Assembly: GCF_000744785.1 (NCBI RefSeq)
Contig: NZ_JQMO01000003.1
Location: 2,976,001-3,040,000 of the forward strand
Origin: Kitasatospora azatica KCTC 9699
GTDB lineage: Bacteria > Actinomycetota > Actinomycetes > Streptomycetales > Streptomycetaceae
Direction of reading: 5' to 3'
Length of the DNA: 64,000 bases
A program made the position numbers and the translations under genes. Position 1 is the stretch's first letter. Each line of letters opens with the position of its first letter. The notes beneath the pieces are model-generated. The model saw only the letters and a program-made list of their open reading frames with translations. It made no database searches and was not told where the DNA came from. Of this stretch, positions 16,397-24,954 are shown piece after piece.

Positions 16397-17289
16397 CTCC
16401 GGCCGGCGTCCCGGGTGACGGACGACCAGAGGTCGCGCAGGCTGTCGGCCAGCTCGAATCCCGGCCGCCAGTCGAGCGCGGCCGTGGCCGCCGAGATGTC
16501 GGCCTGCTGCCAGGAGACCGCGGCCGACCGCTCGGAGCCGCTGCCGGTCTCGGCCAGCCGCCCGGTGTAGCCGGCGGCCGCCACCAGGCCCTCCGCCACC
16601 GCCCGGACGGGCTGGGCCCGGCCGCCGGCGATGTTGAGGATCCTGGGCAGCGGGGCGGGTGCCAGCACGGCGGCCACCACCGCGGCCGCGACATCGCGGG
16701 CGTCCACGAAGTCGCGGTGCGCGGACAGGTCGCCGAGGGTCACCGCCTCGCCCGGCCCGGCCGCCAGTTCGGCGGCGAGCCGACCGGGCAGCGAGGCCGC
16801 GGGCGCGCCCGGGCCGACCGGGTTGAAGACCCGCAGCACCACCGCGTCCACTGCCGACTCGGCCACCGCCAGGGTGCCGGCCAGTTTGGTGACGCCGTAG
16901 ATCCCGGCCGGCCGGGCCTGGTCGAGCTCGGTCAGCGAGCTGCCGGGCTCGGCCGGTCCGTACTCGCCGGCCGAGCCGAGGTGCACCAACCGCGCTGTCG
17001 GGCAGGCGAGTTGGATGGCCTCGGCGAGCACGGCCGGACCTCGGGCGTTGACCTCCGTCTGATGCAGCGCGGAACCGGACACGGCCCCCGCGCAGTTGAC
17101 CACCGCGGCCGGCGCAAGGGACGCCAGGTCGGCTGCGAGTTCCTTGACCTGACAGGTCGTCAGATCGAGGTGGAGGTCGTGGTCGGGCCGCCGGCCGGCG
17201 GTGCGCAACTCGGCCGCGGGCAGGGCCCGCAGCGCGAGTGCGACATGCCGGCCGAGGAACCCGTCCGCGCCGAGCAGCAGGATCCTCAC
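16393..17289 (-). CDS. NAD-dependent sugar epimerase/dehydratase/reductase (extended SDR)
   Basis: A 298-aa Rossmann protein: nucleotide site LLGADGFLGRHVALAL, VVNCAGAVSGSALHQTEVNARG, active-site Ser region LVHLGSAGEYGP, catalytic YGVTK, and LRVFNPVGPGAP. C-terminal substrate blocks include ILNIAGGRAQPVRAVAEG. It may be the 4-epimerase, or the reductase that follows the LegB-like dehydratase encoded two genes upstream. The stop overlaps the GH135 start and the start overlaps the nucleotidyltransferase stop, so it belongs to the exopolysaccharide operon. The exact NDP-sugar cannot be told from sequence. Confidence 0.85.
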   Translation of the reverse strand: MRILLLGADGFLGRHVALALRALPAAELRTAGRRPDHDLHLDLTTCQVKELAADLASLAPAAVVNCAGAVSGSALHQTEVNARGPAVLAEAIQLACPTARLVHLGSAGEYGPAEPGSSLTELDQARPAGIYGVTKLAGTLAVAESAVDAVVLRVFNPVGPGAPAASLPGRLAAELAAGPGEAVTLGDLSAHRDFVDARDVAAAVVAAVLAPAPLPRILNIAGGRAQPVRAVAEGLVAAAGYTGRLAETGSGSERSAAVSWQQADISAATAALDWRPGFELADSLRDLWSSVTRDAGRR

Positions 17290-18110
17290 GCGGCCCGCCC
17301 GTCGGCGGCGACCGCCTCGGCGAGCTTCACCGGTTCGGCCGGAGCCGGCTCGGCCACCGGTCCCACCATGGAGACCGGCTGGCCCGGCGCCACCGGGGCA
17401 CTCTCCCGCAGCAGCAGCGAACGCCGCTCGGCGAACTCGGCGTTGGCCCGGTCGTAGTCGTCGGGGCGGCCGATGTCCAGCCAGTAGCCGTTGAACTCGT
17501 AGGCGGCCGGCGGGGTCTGGGCCTCGAGCAGGTCGAGCACCAGCTCGTCGAAGCCCAGCGGCAGTCCGGGCTGGTACTTGGCCAGCGCGTGCCGCGAGAC
17601 GCCGTAGACGCCCATCGAGACCCGGTAGTCGTAGCTGGGCTTCTCGCGGAACTCGGTGATGCTGCCGCTCTCGGTGGTCAGCACGCCGAAGTCGATCTTC
17701 ACCTCACGCGCGTAGGTGGCGATGGTCAGCGGCGCCCCGGAGTCCTCGTGGTGCCGCAGCACCCCGGCGAAGTCCAGGTCGGTGAGGATGTCGCCGTTCA
17801 TCACCAGGAAGTTGTCGGGCAGCCGGTCGAGCATGGTGAGCAGCGGGCCCATGGTGCCCAGCGGCGTGTCCTCGACGGCGTAGCCGACCCGCAGCCCCCA
17901 CTGCGAACCGTTGCCGACGTAGGCGCGGATGATGTGGCCGAGGTGGCCGATGGCGAGCGTGACGGTCTTGAAGCCCGCGGCGGCGAGCTGCCGCATCACG
18001 ATCTCCAGGATGGCGTGCTGGTCGCCGATCGGAACCAGCGGCTTGGGCAGCGCGGTGGTGTAGGGCCGGAGCCGGACACCCTTGCCGCCGGCCAGGATCA
18101 CTGCGTGCAT
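17286..18110 (-). CDS. sugar-phosphate nucleotidyltransferase
   Basis: A 274-aa NTP_transferase enzyme. MHAVILAGGKGVRLRPYT carries the GxGxRLxPLT-like signature, followed by ALPKPLVPIGDQHAILEIV and the metal-binding Asp in NFLVMNGDILTDLDF. VKIDFGVLTTE, GVYGVSRHAL and the C-terminal YWLDIGRPDDYDRANAEF complete the fold. It should form an NDP-sugar from NTP and sugar-1-phosphate. The base is not predictable; the fold resembles mannose-1-phosphate guanylyltransferases. ATG 18110 has GGAGA 6 bases upstream. It lies directly downstream of the LegB-like dehydratase, suggesting that the operon makes its own activated sugar. Confidence 0.88.
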   Translation of the reverse strand: MHAVILAGGKGVRLRPYTTALPKPLVPIGDQHAILEIVMRQLAAAGFKTVTLAIGHLGHIIRAYVGNGSQWGLRVGYAVEDTPLGTMGPLLTMLDRLPDNFLVMNGDILTDLDFAGVLRHHEDSGAPLTIATYAREVKIDFGVLTTESGSITEFREKPSYDYRVSMGVYGVSRHALAKYQPGLPLGFDELVLDLLEAQTPPAAYEFNGYWLDIGRPDDYDRANAEFAERRSLLLRESAPVAPGQPVSMVGPVAEPAPAEPVKLAEAVAADGRAA

Positions 18111-18138
18111 AGTGGTCTCCCCCACGAAGTCGACTGGG

Positions 18139-18183
18139 ACGTGCTCAGAACTGGACGTTGTTCAGGGTCGGAACGTGCTCAGA
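18139..18183. repeat. 11-bp direct repeat in an operon gap
   Basis: ACGTGCTCAGA occurs at 18139-18149 and 18173-18183 in the 78-base gap between the dehydratase and nucleotidyltransferase genes, the longest gap in the 3' half of the operon. It may be a slippage product; no regulatory role is evident. Confidence 0.5.
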
Positions 18184-18188
18184 CTGGG

Positions 18189-19181
18189 TCACACGTTGTA
18201 CAGGTCGGTCTTGTAGCGGGCCAGGTTGGCCGGGTCGCGGAAGAACGCGATGGTCTTCTCCAGACCGGCCTCCAGCGAGTGTGCGGGCGCCCAGTCGGTG
18301 GCGGCGCGCAGCCGGCTCGCGTCGGCGACCAGGCGCATCACCTCGGAGTTGGCCGGACGCAGCCGCTGGGTGTCCTCGCGGACCGTCAGGTCGACGTCCA
18401 TCAGCTTGCCGACCAGGGTGACCAGGTCGCCGACGGAGATCTCGCCACCGGTACCGGCGTTGAAGGTGCGCCCGACCACGGTCTCGGCGGGCGCGGTGCC
18501 GACCGCGTGGAAGGCGGCGGCGGTGTCCTTGACGAACATGAAGTCCCGGGTGGGCCGCAGGTCGCCGAGGGTGATCTCCCGGGTCCCGGCCGCGATCTGG
18601 GCGATCACGGTGGGGATCACGGCCCGCATCGACTGGCGCGGGCCGAAGGTGTTGAACGGCCGCAGGGTCACCACGGGGGTGTCGAAGCTGGCGTGGTAGC
18701 TGTCCGCCAGCCGGTCCCCGCCCGCCTTCGAGGCCGCGTACGGCGACTGGGTGTTGATCGGGTGGTCCTCGGTGATCGGGACCGTCTGCGCCGTGCCGTA
18801 GGTCTCGCTGGTGGAGGTGTGCACCAGACGCGGGACGTCCAGGTGGCGCACCGCCTCCAGCACGTTGAGGGTGCCGGTGACGTTGGTGTCGATGTAGGAG
18901 TGCGGGGCCTGGTAGGAGTACGGGATCGCGATCAGCGCGGCCAGGTGGTAGACCGCCTCGACCCCCTTGACCAGGCCGTTCACCGATCCCGGGTCGCGCA
19001 CGTCGCCTAGCACGATGTCCACGGAGTCGAGGGTGTCGGCCTCCAGCGTCTCCAACCACCCGAAGGAGGAGAAGGAGTTGTACTGGACCATGGCCCGCAC
19101 CCGGTGCCCGTGGGCGACCAGGTGTTCGACCAGGTGGGAGCCGATGAATCCTTCGGCCCCGGTGACTGCGACGGTGGTCAT
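18189..19181 (-). CDS. LegB-like NAD-dependent NDP-sugar 4,6-dehydratase
   Basis: A 330-aa extended SDR: TVAVTGAEGFIGSHLVEHL, MVQYNSFSSFGWLETL, VFHLAALIAIPYS-like block VYHLAALIAIPYSYQAP, active site VHTSTSETYGTA, catalytic YAASK, LRPFNTFGPRQS and TRDFMFVKDTAAAF. The NSF-S-GWL segment and the TSTSE active site match LegB-type UDP-GlcNAc 4,6-dehydratases better than simple 4-epimerases. It occupies the place held by the UDP-glucose/GlcNAc 4-epimerase Uge3 in fungal GAG clusters, so the polymer may contain a 6-deoxy or otherwise modified amino sugar. ATG 19181 has GAAGG about 10 bases upstream. Confidence 0.85.
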   Translation of the reverse strand: MTTVAVTGAEGFIGSHLVEHLVAHGHRVRAMVQYNSFSSFGWLETLEADTLDSVDIVLGDVRDPGSVNGLVKGVEAVYHLAALIAIPYSYQAPHSYIDTNVTGTLNVLEAVRHLDVPRLVHTSTSETYGTAQTVPITEDHPINTQSPYAASKAGGDRLADSYHASFDTPVVTLRPFNTFGPRQSMRAVIPTVIAQIAAGTREITLGDLRPTRDFMFVKDTAAAFHAVGTAPAETVVGRTFNAGTGGEISVGDLVTLVGKLMDVDLTVREDTQRLRPANSEVMRLVADASRLRAATDWAPAHSLEAGLEKTIAFFRDPANLARYKTDLYNV

Positions 19182-19224
19182 GTCGGTGAACTGCCTTCTC
19201 TGTGTGGTGTGGTGGTAAGGAAAA

Positions 19225-20733
19225 TCAGCGGTGACGGGTGGTGCGACCCAGCACGACGACGGCGACCGGGACCAGCAGTACGGCGGCTGCTCCGCAGCCG
19301 TACAGCTGGACCATGACCGGATCGCCACCGGCCAGCAGGGCGGTGAACTCGAATCCGGCCGCTGCCAGGCAGAGGCCGGCGGTGCGCCAGGCGACCGCCA
19401 GCGCCTGCAGCAGCAGTGCCGTCCACAAGGTGGCGGCGAGCAGCAGCAGGGCGGTCAACTGGGTGGCGCCGATCAGGTGGGCGTTCGCCCAGAGTGGGGT
19501 GACCGCGAAGTCGATCGCGGCCACCGCGAGCAGGTAGCCGAGCAGGCAGCCGGCCAGTGCCAGCGCGGTGCGGCGGCGGAAGGCGGCGGGGCTGAGGCTG
19601 ACCCGCAACGCGGTGGTGGCCAGCGCCCGGTAGCGGTAGAGCAGCCACTCGGCCAGGCCCAGGCTCAACGTGAGCGCCACCAGGGCGGGACCGGTCGCCG
19701 ACGCCCCGGCGAGCGGTGCGGCCAGCGGACGCAGCGCGTGGTGCAGCGTGGCACCCAGCCCCGCGATCATGGTCAGGGTGCCGACCGCCAGGCCGAACAG
19801 CCCGGCCGCCACGGTGCTGGACCAGTCCGGGCCCTCCGCCGCCGTGGCCGACTTGGCGAAGCAGCGGCGCACCTCCCAGCCCGCCAGGCCGAGCGCGGCC
19901 GCCAGCGTGCCGAGCAGGATCGCGGCCCGGGCCGGGCCCGGCAGCGGGACGGCGAAGACCAGCCCGGCGCCGATCGCCGACGGGCTGAGCGCGGCCAGCA
20001 GCAGCTTCTCCTTGCCCAGCACCAGCAGCGCGGTGGCCGCCGCCAGGTAGCAGGACTGCCCGATGGTGAAGAGCAGGGCGGCCAGCGGCCCGCCCAGCAA
20101 CCAGCCGGCCGTCGCCGCCAGCAGCGCGCCGGCCGGTCCGCCGATCGCCAGCGCCCGGCCCGCCGCGCGCCGGTCGGCCCGGCTCAGCCAGCCGTACGCG
20201 CGGTGCGCCAGCGCCTGGTTCCAGGCCCAGCTGAGCAGCGTGGCGGCGGCCATCGCGGCCATCCCGGAGGGCAGCCCGAAGCGCATCCGGTGCGCGTTGA
20301 ACAGGCCCGCGCCGAGCAGGTAGCCGAGACCGGGCAGCGCGAAGACCAGTCCGCGCAGCACACAGCGCCACGGGTCGGCCCGCCACGGGTCGGCGGCGGT
20401 GACCGGCCCGGGGTAGCGGCGGTCGACCTTGTCGAACAGCTCCTCGGCCAGGGTGAAGGCGTCGGGGCGGCCGTAGAGCAGGGCGGCCTGCTCGTCGGTC
20501 AGCCCGTCCGACTCCAGGAAGGCGGCGATCTCGTAGGGGTGCACCGCGTCGGCGCACAGGTCGGCGAGGCGGTCGGCGAGTTCGTCCAGCGGGTCGGGGG
20601 AGAGCTCGGGATAGTCGGCGACCGGGTCGAGCGACTTGGGTCGGCGCCGGCGCGGCAGCGTGCGCAGCCGCATGGTCTCCTCGGCCCACCCCGGAGTGCC
20701 CTCGTCGGGTACCAGCCGCAGGGGCCCACTCAT
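19225..20733 (-). CDS. polytopic membrane protein, probable partner of the GT4 synthase
   Basis: A 502-aa protein. The first 115 residues are charged and cytosolic-looking (PLDELADRLADLCADAVHPY, FTLAEELFDKVDRRYPG). The rest holds about 10-12 hydrophobic helices, e.g. CVLRGLVFALPGLGYLLGAG, ALLAATAGWLLGGPLAALLF and GPALVALTLSLGLAEWLLY. I recognise no catalytic motif and no clear similarity to PelG. Its start overlaps the GT4 stop (ATGA). In Aspergillus, Gtb3 has GT4 and membrane helices in one protein, so this gene plausibly supplies the missing transmembrane export half. Confidence 0.8.
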   Translation of the reverse strand: MSGPLRLVPDEGTPGWAEETMRLRTLPRRRRPKSLDPVADYPELSPDPLDELADRLADLCADAVHPYEIAAFLESDGLTDEQAALLYGRPDAFTLAEELFDKVDRRYPGPVTAADPWRADPWRCVLRGLVFALPGLGYLLGAGLFNAHRMRFGLPSGMAAMAAATLLSWAWNQALAHRAYGWLSRADRRAAGRALAIGGPAGALLAATAGWLLGGPLAALLFTIGQSCYLAAATALLVLGKEKLLLAALSPSAIGAGLVFAVPLPGPARAAILLGTLAAALGLAGWEVRRCFAKSATAAEGPDWSSTVAAGLFGLAVGTLTMIAGLGATLHHALRPLAAPLAGASATGPALVALTLSLGLAEWLLYRYRALATTALRVSLSPAAFRRRTALALAGCLLGYLLAVAAIDFAVTPLWANAHLIGATQLTALLLLAATLWTALLLQALAVAWRTAGLCLAAAGFEFTALLAGGDPVMVQLYGCGAAAVLLVPVAVVVLGRTTRHR

Positions 20734-22184
20734 GCGGCACCCTCTTCGTCGGCGTCCTGGACCACCGTGAGGCCGGGCTTCTCGCCGAGCAGCTCGGTGT
20801 AGATCGACCGGAAGCCGTCGATGTTCTGGCGGAGCGTGAACTGCTCGATCACCCGCAGCCGGGCCGCCTCGCCCATGCCCGCCCGGCGGACCGGGTCGCG
20901 CAGCAGCTCCAGCGCCGCCCGGGCCATCGGCTCGGGCTCGCGCGGCGGCACCACCAGACCGGTGTCGCCGACCGCCTCGCGCACCCCGCCGACGTCGGTG
21001 GAGACGGTGGCCCGCCCCGAGCTCATCGCCTCGATCAGGGTGAACGGGAAGCCCTCGCTGATGCTGCTGAGCATCACCACGTTGCCGGCCGCGTACGCGT
21101 CCTGGATCAGCTCGACCCGGCCCTCGAAGACCACCGAGTCGCCCAGCCCCAGCTCCTGGGCCAGCGCCACGCAGCCGTCCCGGTAGCCCTCGGCGCCGCG
21201 CGCCGTGCCGCCGAACAACCGCAGTCGGGCGTCCGGCAGTTCGGCCCGGACGATCGCGAAGGCGCGGATCAGGGTCTCCAGGTCCTTGATCGGGTCGACC
21301 CGCCCGGCCCAGCTCAGGGTGGGTACCTCGGGCTCGGGGCCGGCCGCGGGGAAGAGTTCGGGGTCGACCCCGTTGTAGACGGTGCGGATGTTCTCCGAGG
21401 GGGTGCCGCCGCGCTCCTCCCAGCGCCGGTTGTACCGGTTGCCGGGGGTGACCAGCGCCGCGCGCGAGTAGCTCTCCTCGGCCAGCATCCGGTAGAAGCC
21501 GAGCAGCAGGGCCTTCACCGGCCAGCGGTACGGTCCGGTGCGGTAGCCGAGGTAGCGCTCGCGCAGGTAGATGCCGTGCTCGGTGAGCAGGAACGGCACC
21601 GCGTACTGCTGGGCGGCTATCAGCCCGGGCAGCGCGGCGAGGCCGCCGCTGACCGCGTGGGCCACGCCGGTCTGAGGCGGTTCGGCGGCCAGCGGGCGCA
21701 GCGCGTGCTCGAGCAGGTCGGTGGCGTGCAGTGCGTCGTGCAGGGTGGGGGTCGCGGCCGCGGTGGGCAGGTAGGGCCGGGTCCACACCCCCTGCAGGGT
21801 GCGCAGCGCGCCCTCGCTGCGCAGCGCGGGGCTGAGCAGTCCGCGGCGGGCGAAGTCGGCGAAGCCGTAGAGCTCGGTGCCGAAGTGGGTGTCGTAGACG
21901 GGGTCGAGCAGGGAGTGCAGGAATCGCTCGTAGGCGTCCAGGAAACGGCGCAGCTCGCGGCCGCGCGGCGGCTTGCCCTGGTCGGCGGGGCCCCAGAGCG
22001 GTGCGGTGGTGACACTGCGGACCTGGGGCGGCAGTTCCCAGGCGAGCTCCTCGGTGCCGCTGCCGGTCACCGCGATGATGTCGAACTCGACATCGGGCAT
22101 GCCCTGGACCAACTGGTCGCACCAGACACTGACGCCGCCGTGTGCGTGCGGGTACGTCCCCTCGGTAAGCAAGGTGACGCGCAT
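20730..22184 (-). CDS. pelF: PelF-family GT4 glycosyltransferase (DUF3492 + GT4)
   Basis: A 484-aa cytosolic GT-B enzyme. The N-terminal half begins MRVTLLTEGTYPHAHGGVSV and contains LLTEHGIYLRERYLGY, which mark the PelF/DUF3492 form. The C-terminal GT4 domain has TVYNGVDPELF, LSWAGRVDPIKDLETLIRAF, the E-x7-E motif in SEGFPFTLIEAM, and GGVREAVGDTGLVVPP. PelF polymerises UDP-amino sugars for the Pel polysaccharide, and Gtb3 does the same for GAG. ATG 22184 follows AGGA by 7 bases. It is the first of two coupled synthase genes, so its product is the likely polymerase of this operon. Confidence 0.9.
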   Translation of the reverse strand: MRVTLLTEGTYPHAHGGVSVWCDQLVQGMPDVEFDIIAVTGSGTEELAWELPPQVRSVTTAPLWGPADQGKPPRGRELRRFLDAYERFLHSLLDPVYDTHFGTELYGFADFARRGLLSPALRSEGALRTLQGVWTRPYLPTAAATPTLHDALHATDLLEHALRPLAAEPPQTGVAHAVSGGLAALPGLIAAQQYAVPFLLTEHGIYLRERYLGYRTGPYRWPVKALLLGFYRMLAEESYSRAALVTPGNRYNRRWEERGGTPSENIRTVYNGVDPELFPAAGPEPEVPTLSWAGRVDPIKDLETLIRAFAIVRAELPDARLRLFGGTARGAEGYRDGCVALAQELGLGDSVVFEGRVELIQDAYAAGNVVMLSSISEGFPFTLIEAMSSGRATVSTDVGGVREAVGDTGLVVPPREPEPMARAALELLRDPVRRAGMGEAARLRVIEQFTLRQNIDGFRSIYTELLGEKPGLTVVQDADEEGAA

Positions 22185-22280
22185 CCTGCGTCCTTTCCGC
22201 CAAGATCGGTGGCACCCGGTGGCGGCCGGGCGCCGCACCGGTGCGGTCTCGTCGTCTGCGAGCCCGCACCGGTGGGTTGG

Positions 22281-22313
22281 TGCTGTGCTGTGCTGTGCTG
22301 TTGGTGCTGTGCT
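22281..22313. repeat. TGCTG pentamer run
   Basis: Four tandem TGCTG units (22281-22300) and a broken continuation lie in the 159-base gap between the deacetylase stop and the GT4 start. It looks like a slippage-prone microsatellite; any effect on GT4 expression is untested. Confidence 0.6.
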
Positions 22314-22343
22314 ACTGGTGGTGCCGGTGGTTGTCCGCGCCGG

Positions 22344-24557
22344 TTACTTGCCGCTGGCCGGGACCAGCGACTTGGCCTTGCTGCGCTTGGTGTCACCCGG
22401 GCCGGCCGGGACCGCCTTGGTCACGCCCGAGGGCACGACGGCCTTCGGCGCGGTGCTGGTGGTCTTGGCGGTGCTGGTCACGGTCTTGGCGCCCAGCGCG
22501 GCCGGGGTGTTGCCCGAACTCAGCTGCAGGGTGACCGCGCTCTGGAAGACGCCCGGGGTGGCCCAGCCGGACAGCGTGCCGGCGTAGGCCGAGCCGAAGG
22601 CGGTGGAGCCGAGCAGCTGCTGCTGCACGGTGCCGTTCGGCATGGTGGCCTCGACCTGGACGCCGGACGGCGCCTGGACGGTGACGGTGCTGCCGATCCG
22701 GTAGCCGGTGACCTGGCCGGCCGCGACGGCCTTGCTCCAGGCGGCCCGCTTCTGCAGCTCGACGCCGATGTTGGCCTCGCTCAGGTTCACCACGGGGGCG
22801 TTGGTGTTGTACAGCCCCTTGTAGGTGTTGAGGATGCTGTTGAGGACCGGGTAGGCGATCTTGTCCTCGGCGAAGTTGGACTGGTGGATGAAGTGCGGCC
22901 GCGGGTCGTTGTTCAGCACGTGGCCGAGGTCGATCCGGGTCTCCAGCGGCACGATGTACGAGGCGTACCCGGTGCTGGTGTTCAGCGGGGCCGCCAGGCA
23001 GGTGGAGTTGCCCGAGGTCTCACAGACCCCGCTGCCGCCGTTGGCCTTGCTGGTGTAGATCCAGTTGTACTCGTCGACCTCTTCGTTGGTGTGGCCGGCG
23101 TTGTAGAACACGTTCATCGGGTAGCGCGGGACGGTCTCCGTGCTGCCCACCAGACGCTGGTTGGCCTCGCGGGAGGCGTCGCTGCCGGTCCACTTGATCC
23201 CGGTGGCGGCCAGCGCCGGCGCCAGGTTCGGGTTGTCGACGGGCTGCTGAGGCGTGGTCACCAGGCCCGAGTGCTCACCGGTGAGCAGCTCCTGCGGGTT
23301 GATGTTCAGCTTCTGCGCCTTGGCCCAGTCCAGGTTCTTCTGGATCGCGGTCTGGATGTCCGCCTGGCTGACCCAGACCGTGTTGCCGCTGGCGTCGGTC
23401 TGGCACTTCCACGGCACGACGGTGACGTCCTGCACGCAGCCCAGGAACGGGTGGTCCCAGGTGTGGTTGATGAACCGCAGCGAGTTCTGGTTGGCCAGGG
23501 TCGCGGTCAGCAGCCCGTCGGTGGTGGCGCCGGAGTTGGAGAGGTAGTCCTCACTGCCGTAGCCGTTGAACGGCAGGTCGACGGTGAAGTTGTTGGCCTT
23601 CTCCCAGTTCACCAGGTAGGTGACGTCGTCCGCGGTCATCCGGATCGGGTTGCTGTCGGCCGGGGTGCCCGGCTGGCAGGTGACGTCACCGGGGGTGCAC
23701 TTGAGGTTGGTGTCCCAGCGGTCGTCGGACAGGAACAGGTCGTCCGCGTGGAGCGCGAAGTAGTTCCGGTCGTAGCCGAGGTGCACGCCCTGGGTCAGCC
23801 AGTCCACCATGCCGCGGGCCAGCAGCCGGTACTGCTGCTGGTACTGGTTGTAGACGAAGGTGACGACCAGTTCCTTGCGGCTGTCGTGGCTGTACTCGCC
23901 GACCAGCGAGCCGCGCGCCGTGCTGTTCGGGATCGGCGCGTCCACCAGGGGGGTGAACGAGGCGCCGGCCGGCAGGGTGGTGAGCGGGGTGGCCAGGTAG
24001 CCGTAGCTCTCGCTGACGTTCGGGTCGTTGTCCTCGAACGGGACACTGCCCTTGAGGTACCCGAACGGGCCCGCGGTGCCGGCGGTGGTGACCGCGCCCT
24101 GGGTGCCGTCGAGGGTGCCGATGAAGCCCGGGTTCTGAGCCCAGTTCAGGCCCACGTCCGGCCGGGCATAGGTGTAGGCGTCGATCTGTCGGATGCCGAA
24201 GGTGGCCTCGTACGAGGACAGCGCCGTCATCTCGGCCGAGCCGGACGCGAACGGGTTGTCGTTCGGCAGCACCACGCCCTGGAACTTCGCGCGCGGCGAG
24301 CCGTTGAGCGTGTCGCTGAGGAAGGCGGAGGTGATCGTGGGTCGGTTGGGGTCCGACAGCTTGATCACGGTGTAGGGGGTGCCCTCACTCGCCAGTTCCG
24401 CGGTGATCGCCGCGACGGCCGGACCGCCGTCGTCGACCACCAGGACGGTGAGGTCGATTCTGTTCTGCGCCGCTCCGAAGGCGGTCGCCGTCTGCAGGCA
24501 CGTGGCAAGCAGACCGGCTGCCGCGCACGCGGCAGCACGACGGGTCACTCGACCCAT
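22344..24557 (-). CDS. Agd3-like polysaccharide deacetylase (CBM87 + CE18)
   Basis: A 737-aa exported protein with an Arg-containing signal peptide (MGRVTRRAAACAAAGLLATC). An N-terminal carbohydrate-binding-like region begins LTVLVVDDGGPAVAAITAEL. The metal-dependent deacetylase domain carries YFALHADDLFLSDDRWD (HADD, metal/base Asp), MTADDVTYLVNWEKANN, and the H-x3-H motif in FINHTWDHPFL. Further blocks are LLTGEHSGLVTTPQQPVDNP and RPHFIHQSNFAED. Order and motifs match Aspergillus Agd3, which partly deacetylates GAG and makes it cationic and adhesive. A Ser/Thr/Lys-rich tail ends the protein. ATG 24557 follows GGGGAGGA by 8 bases. It is the promoter-proximal gene of the operon. Confidence 0.9.
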   Translation of the reverse strand: MGRVTRRAAACAAAGLLATCLQTATAFGAAQNRIDLTVLVVDDGGPAVAAITAELASEGTPYTVIKLSDPNRPTITSAFLSDTLNGSPRAKFQGVVLPNDNPFASGSAEMTALSSYEATFGIRQIDAYTYARPDVGLNWAQNPGFIGTLDGTQGAVTTAGTAGPFGYLKGSVPFEDNDPNVSESYGYLATPLTTLPAGASFTPLVDAPIPNSTARGSLVGEYSHDSRKELVVTFVYNQYQQQYRLLARGMVDWLTQGVHLGYDRNYFALHADDLFLSDDRWDTNLKCTPGDVTCQPGTPADSNPIRMTADDVTYLVNWEKANNFTVDLPFNGYGSEDYLSNSGATTDGLLTATLANQNSLRFINHTWDHPFLGCVQDVTVVPWKCQTDASGNTVWVSQADIQTAIQKNLDWAKAQKLNINPQELLTGEHSGLVTTPQQPVDNPNLAPALAATGIKWTGSDASREANQRLVGSTETVPRYPMNVFYNAGHTNEEVDEYNWIYTSKANGGSGVCETSGNSTCLAAPLNTSTGYASYIVPLETRIDLGHVLNNDPRPHFIHQSNFAEDKIAYPVLNSILNTYKGLYNTNAPVVNLSEANIGVELQKRAAWSKAVAAGQVTGYRIGSTVTVQAPSGVQVEATMPNGTVQQQLLGSTAFGSAYAGTLSGWATPGVFQSAVTLQLSSGNTPAALGAKTVTSTAKTTSTAPKAVVPSGVTKAVPAGPGDTKRSKAKSLVPASGK

Positions 24558-24954
24558 GTGGTGTTCCTCCCCTGAACGGTGGACCGCCCCCGCTGTGTCC
24601 ACCCGGATGTACTTTGCGTCCCCCGTGCTCCACGGTCAACCGTGCGAGCCACTGCCGACCATGGTGGAGCAGGATTACCTGCTTCATAGGCCGAACGGAT
24701 GATAGTGCAGCCAATCTGTCATAGACGTTCACCTTGGTGCCACGTTGGTCACCTGAAAGTTGTTAAGGCGGTCTTAATGCGGCGATAAGGCGGGTGGAAC
24801 ATGACAAGTTTTGCTTTATGAACGCGTCTCACCAGGTGAAACGCGTCGTACACGGGCGCGCGCGGCCCAGGTCAGCGCGCCGGGCCCCGCCCTGTCCCAC
24901 GCGCTGGCGCACTTCGTACGCTTGTCATAACCGTGCCGACCCCGAGGAGTACCC
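24558..24954. promoter_or_regulatory. divergent promoter region of the exopolysaccharide operon
   Basis: A gene-free 397 bases between the deacetylase (minus) and the phosphatase (plus). It is clearly more AT-rich than its surroundings, especially 24700-24830 (TTGTTAAGGCGGTCTTAATG, CATGACAAGTTTTGC), as expected for promoters. I could not assign clear -35/-10 pairs. The plus-strand end holds the phosphatase ribosome site GAGGAG. Confidence 0.5.
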
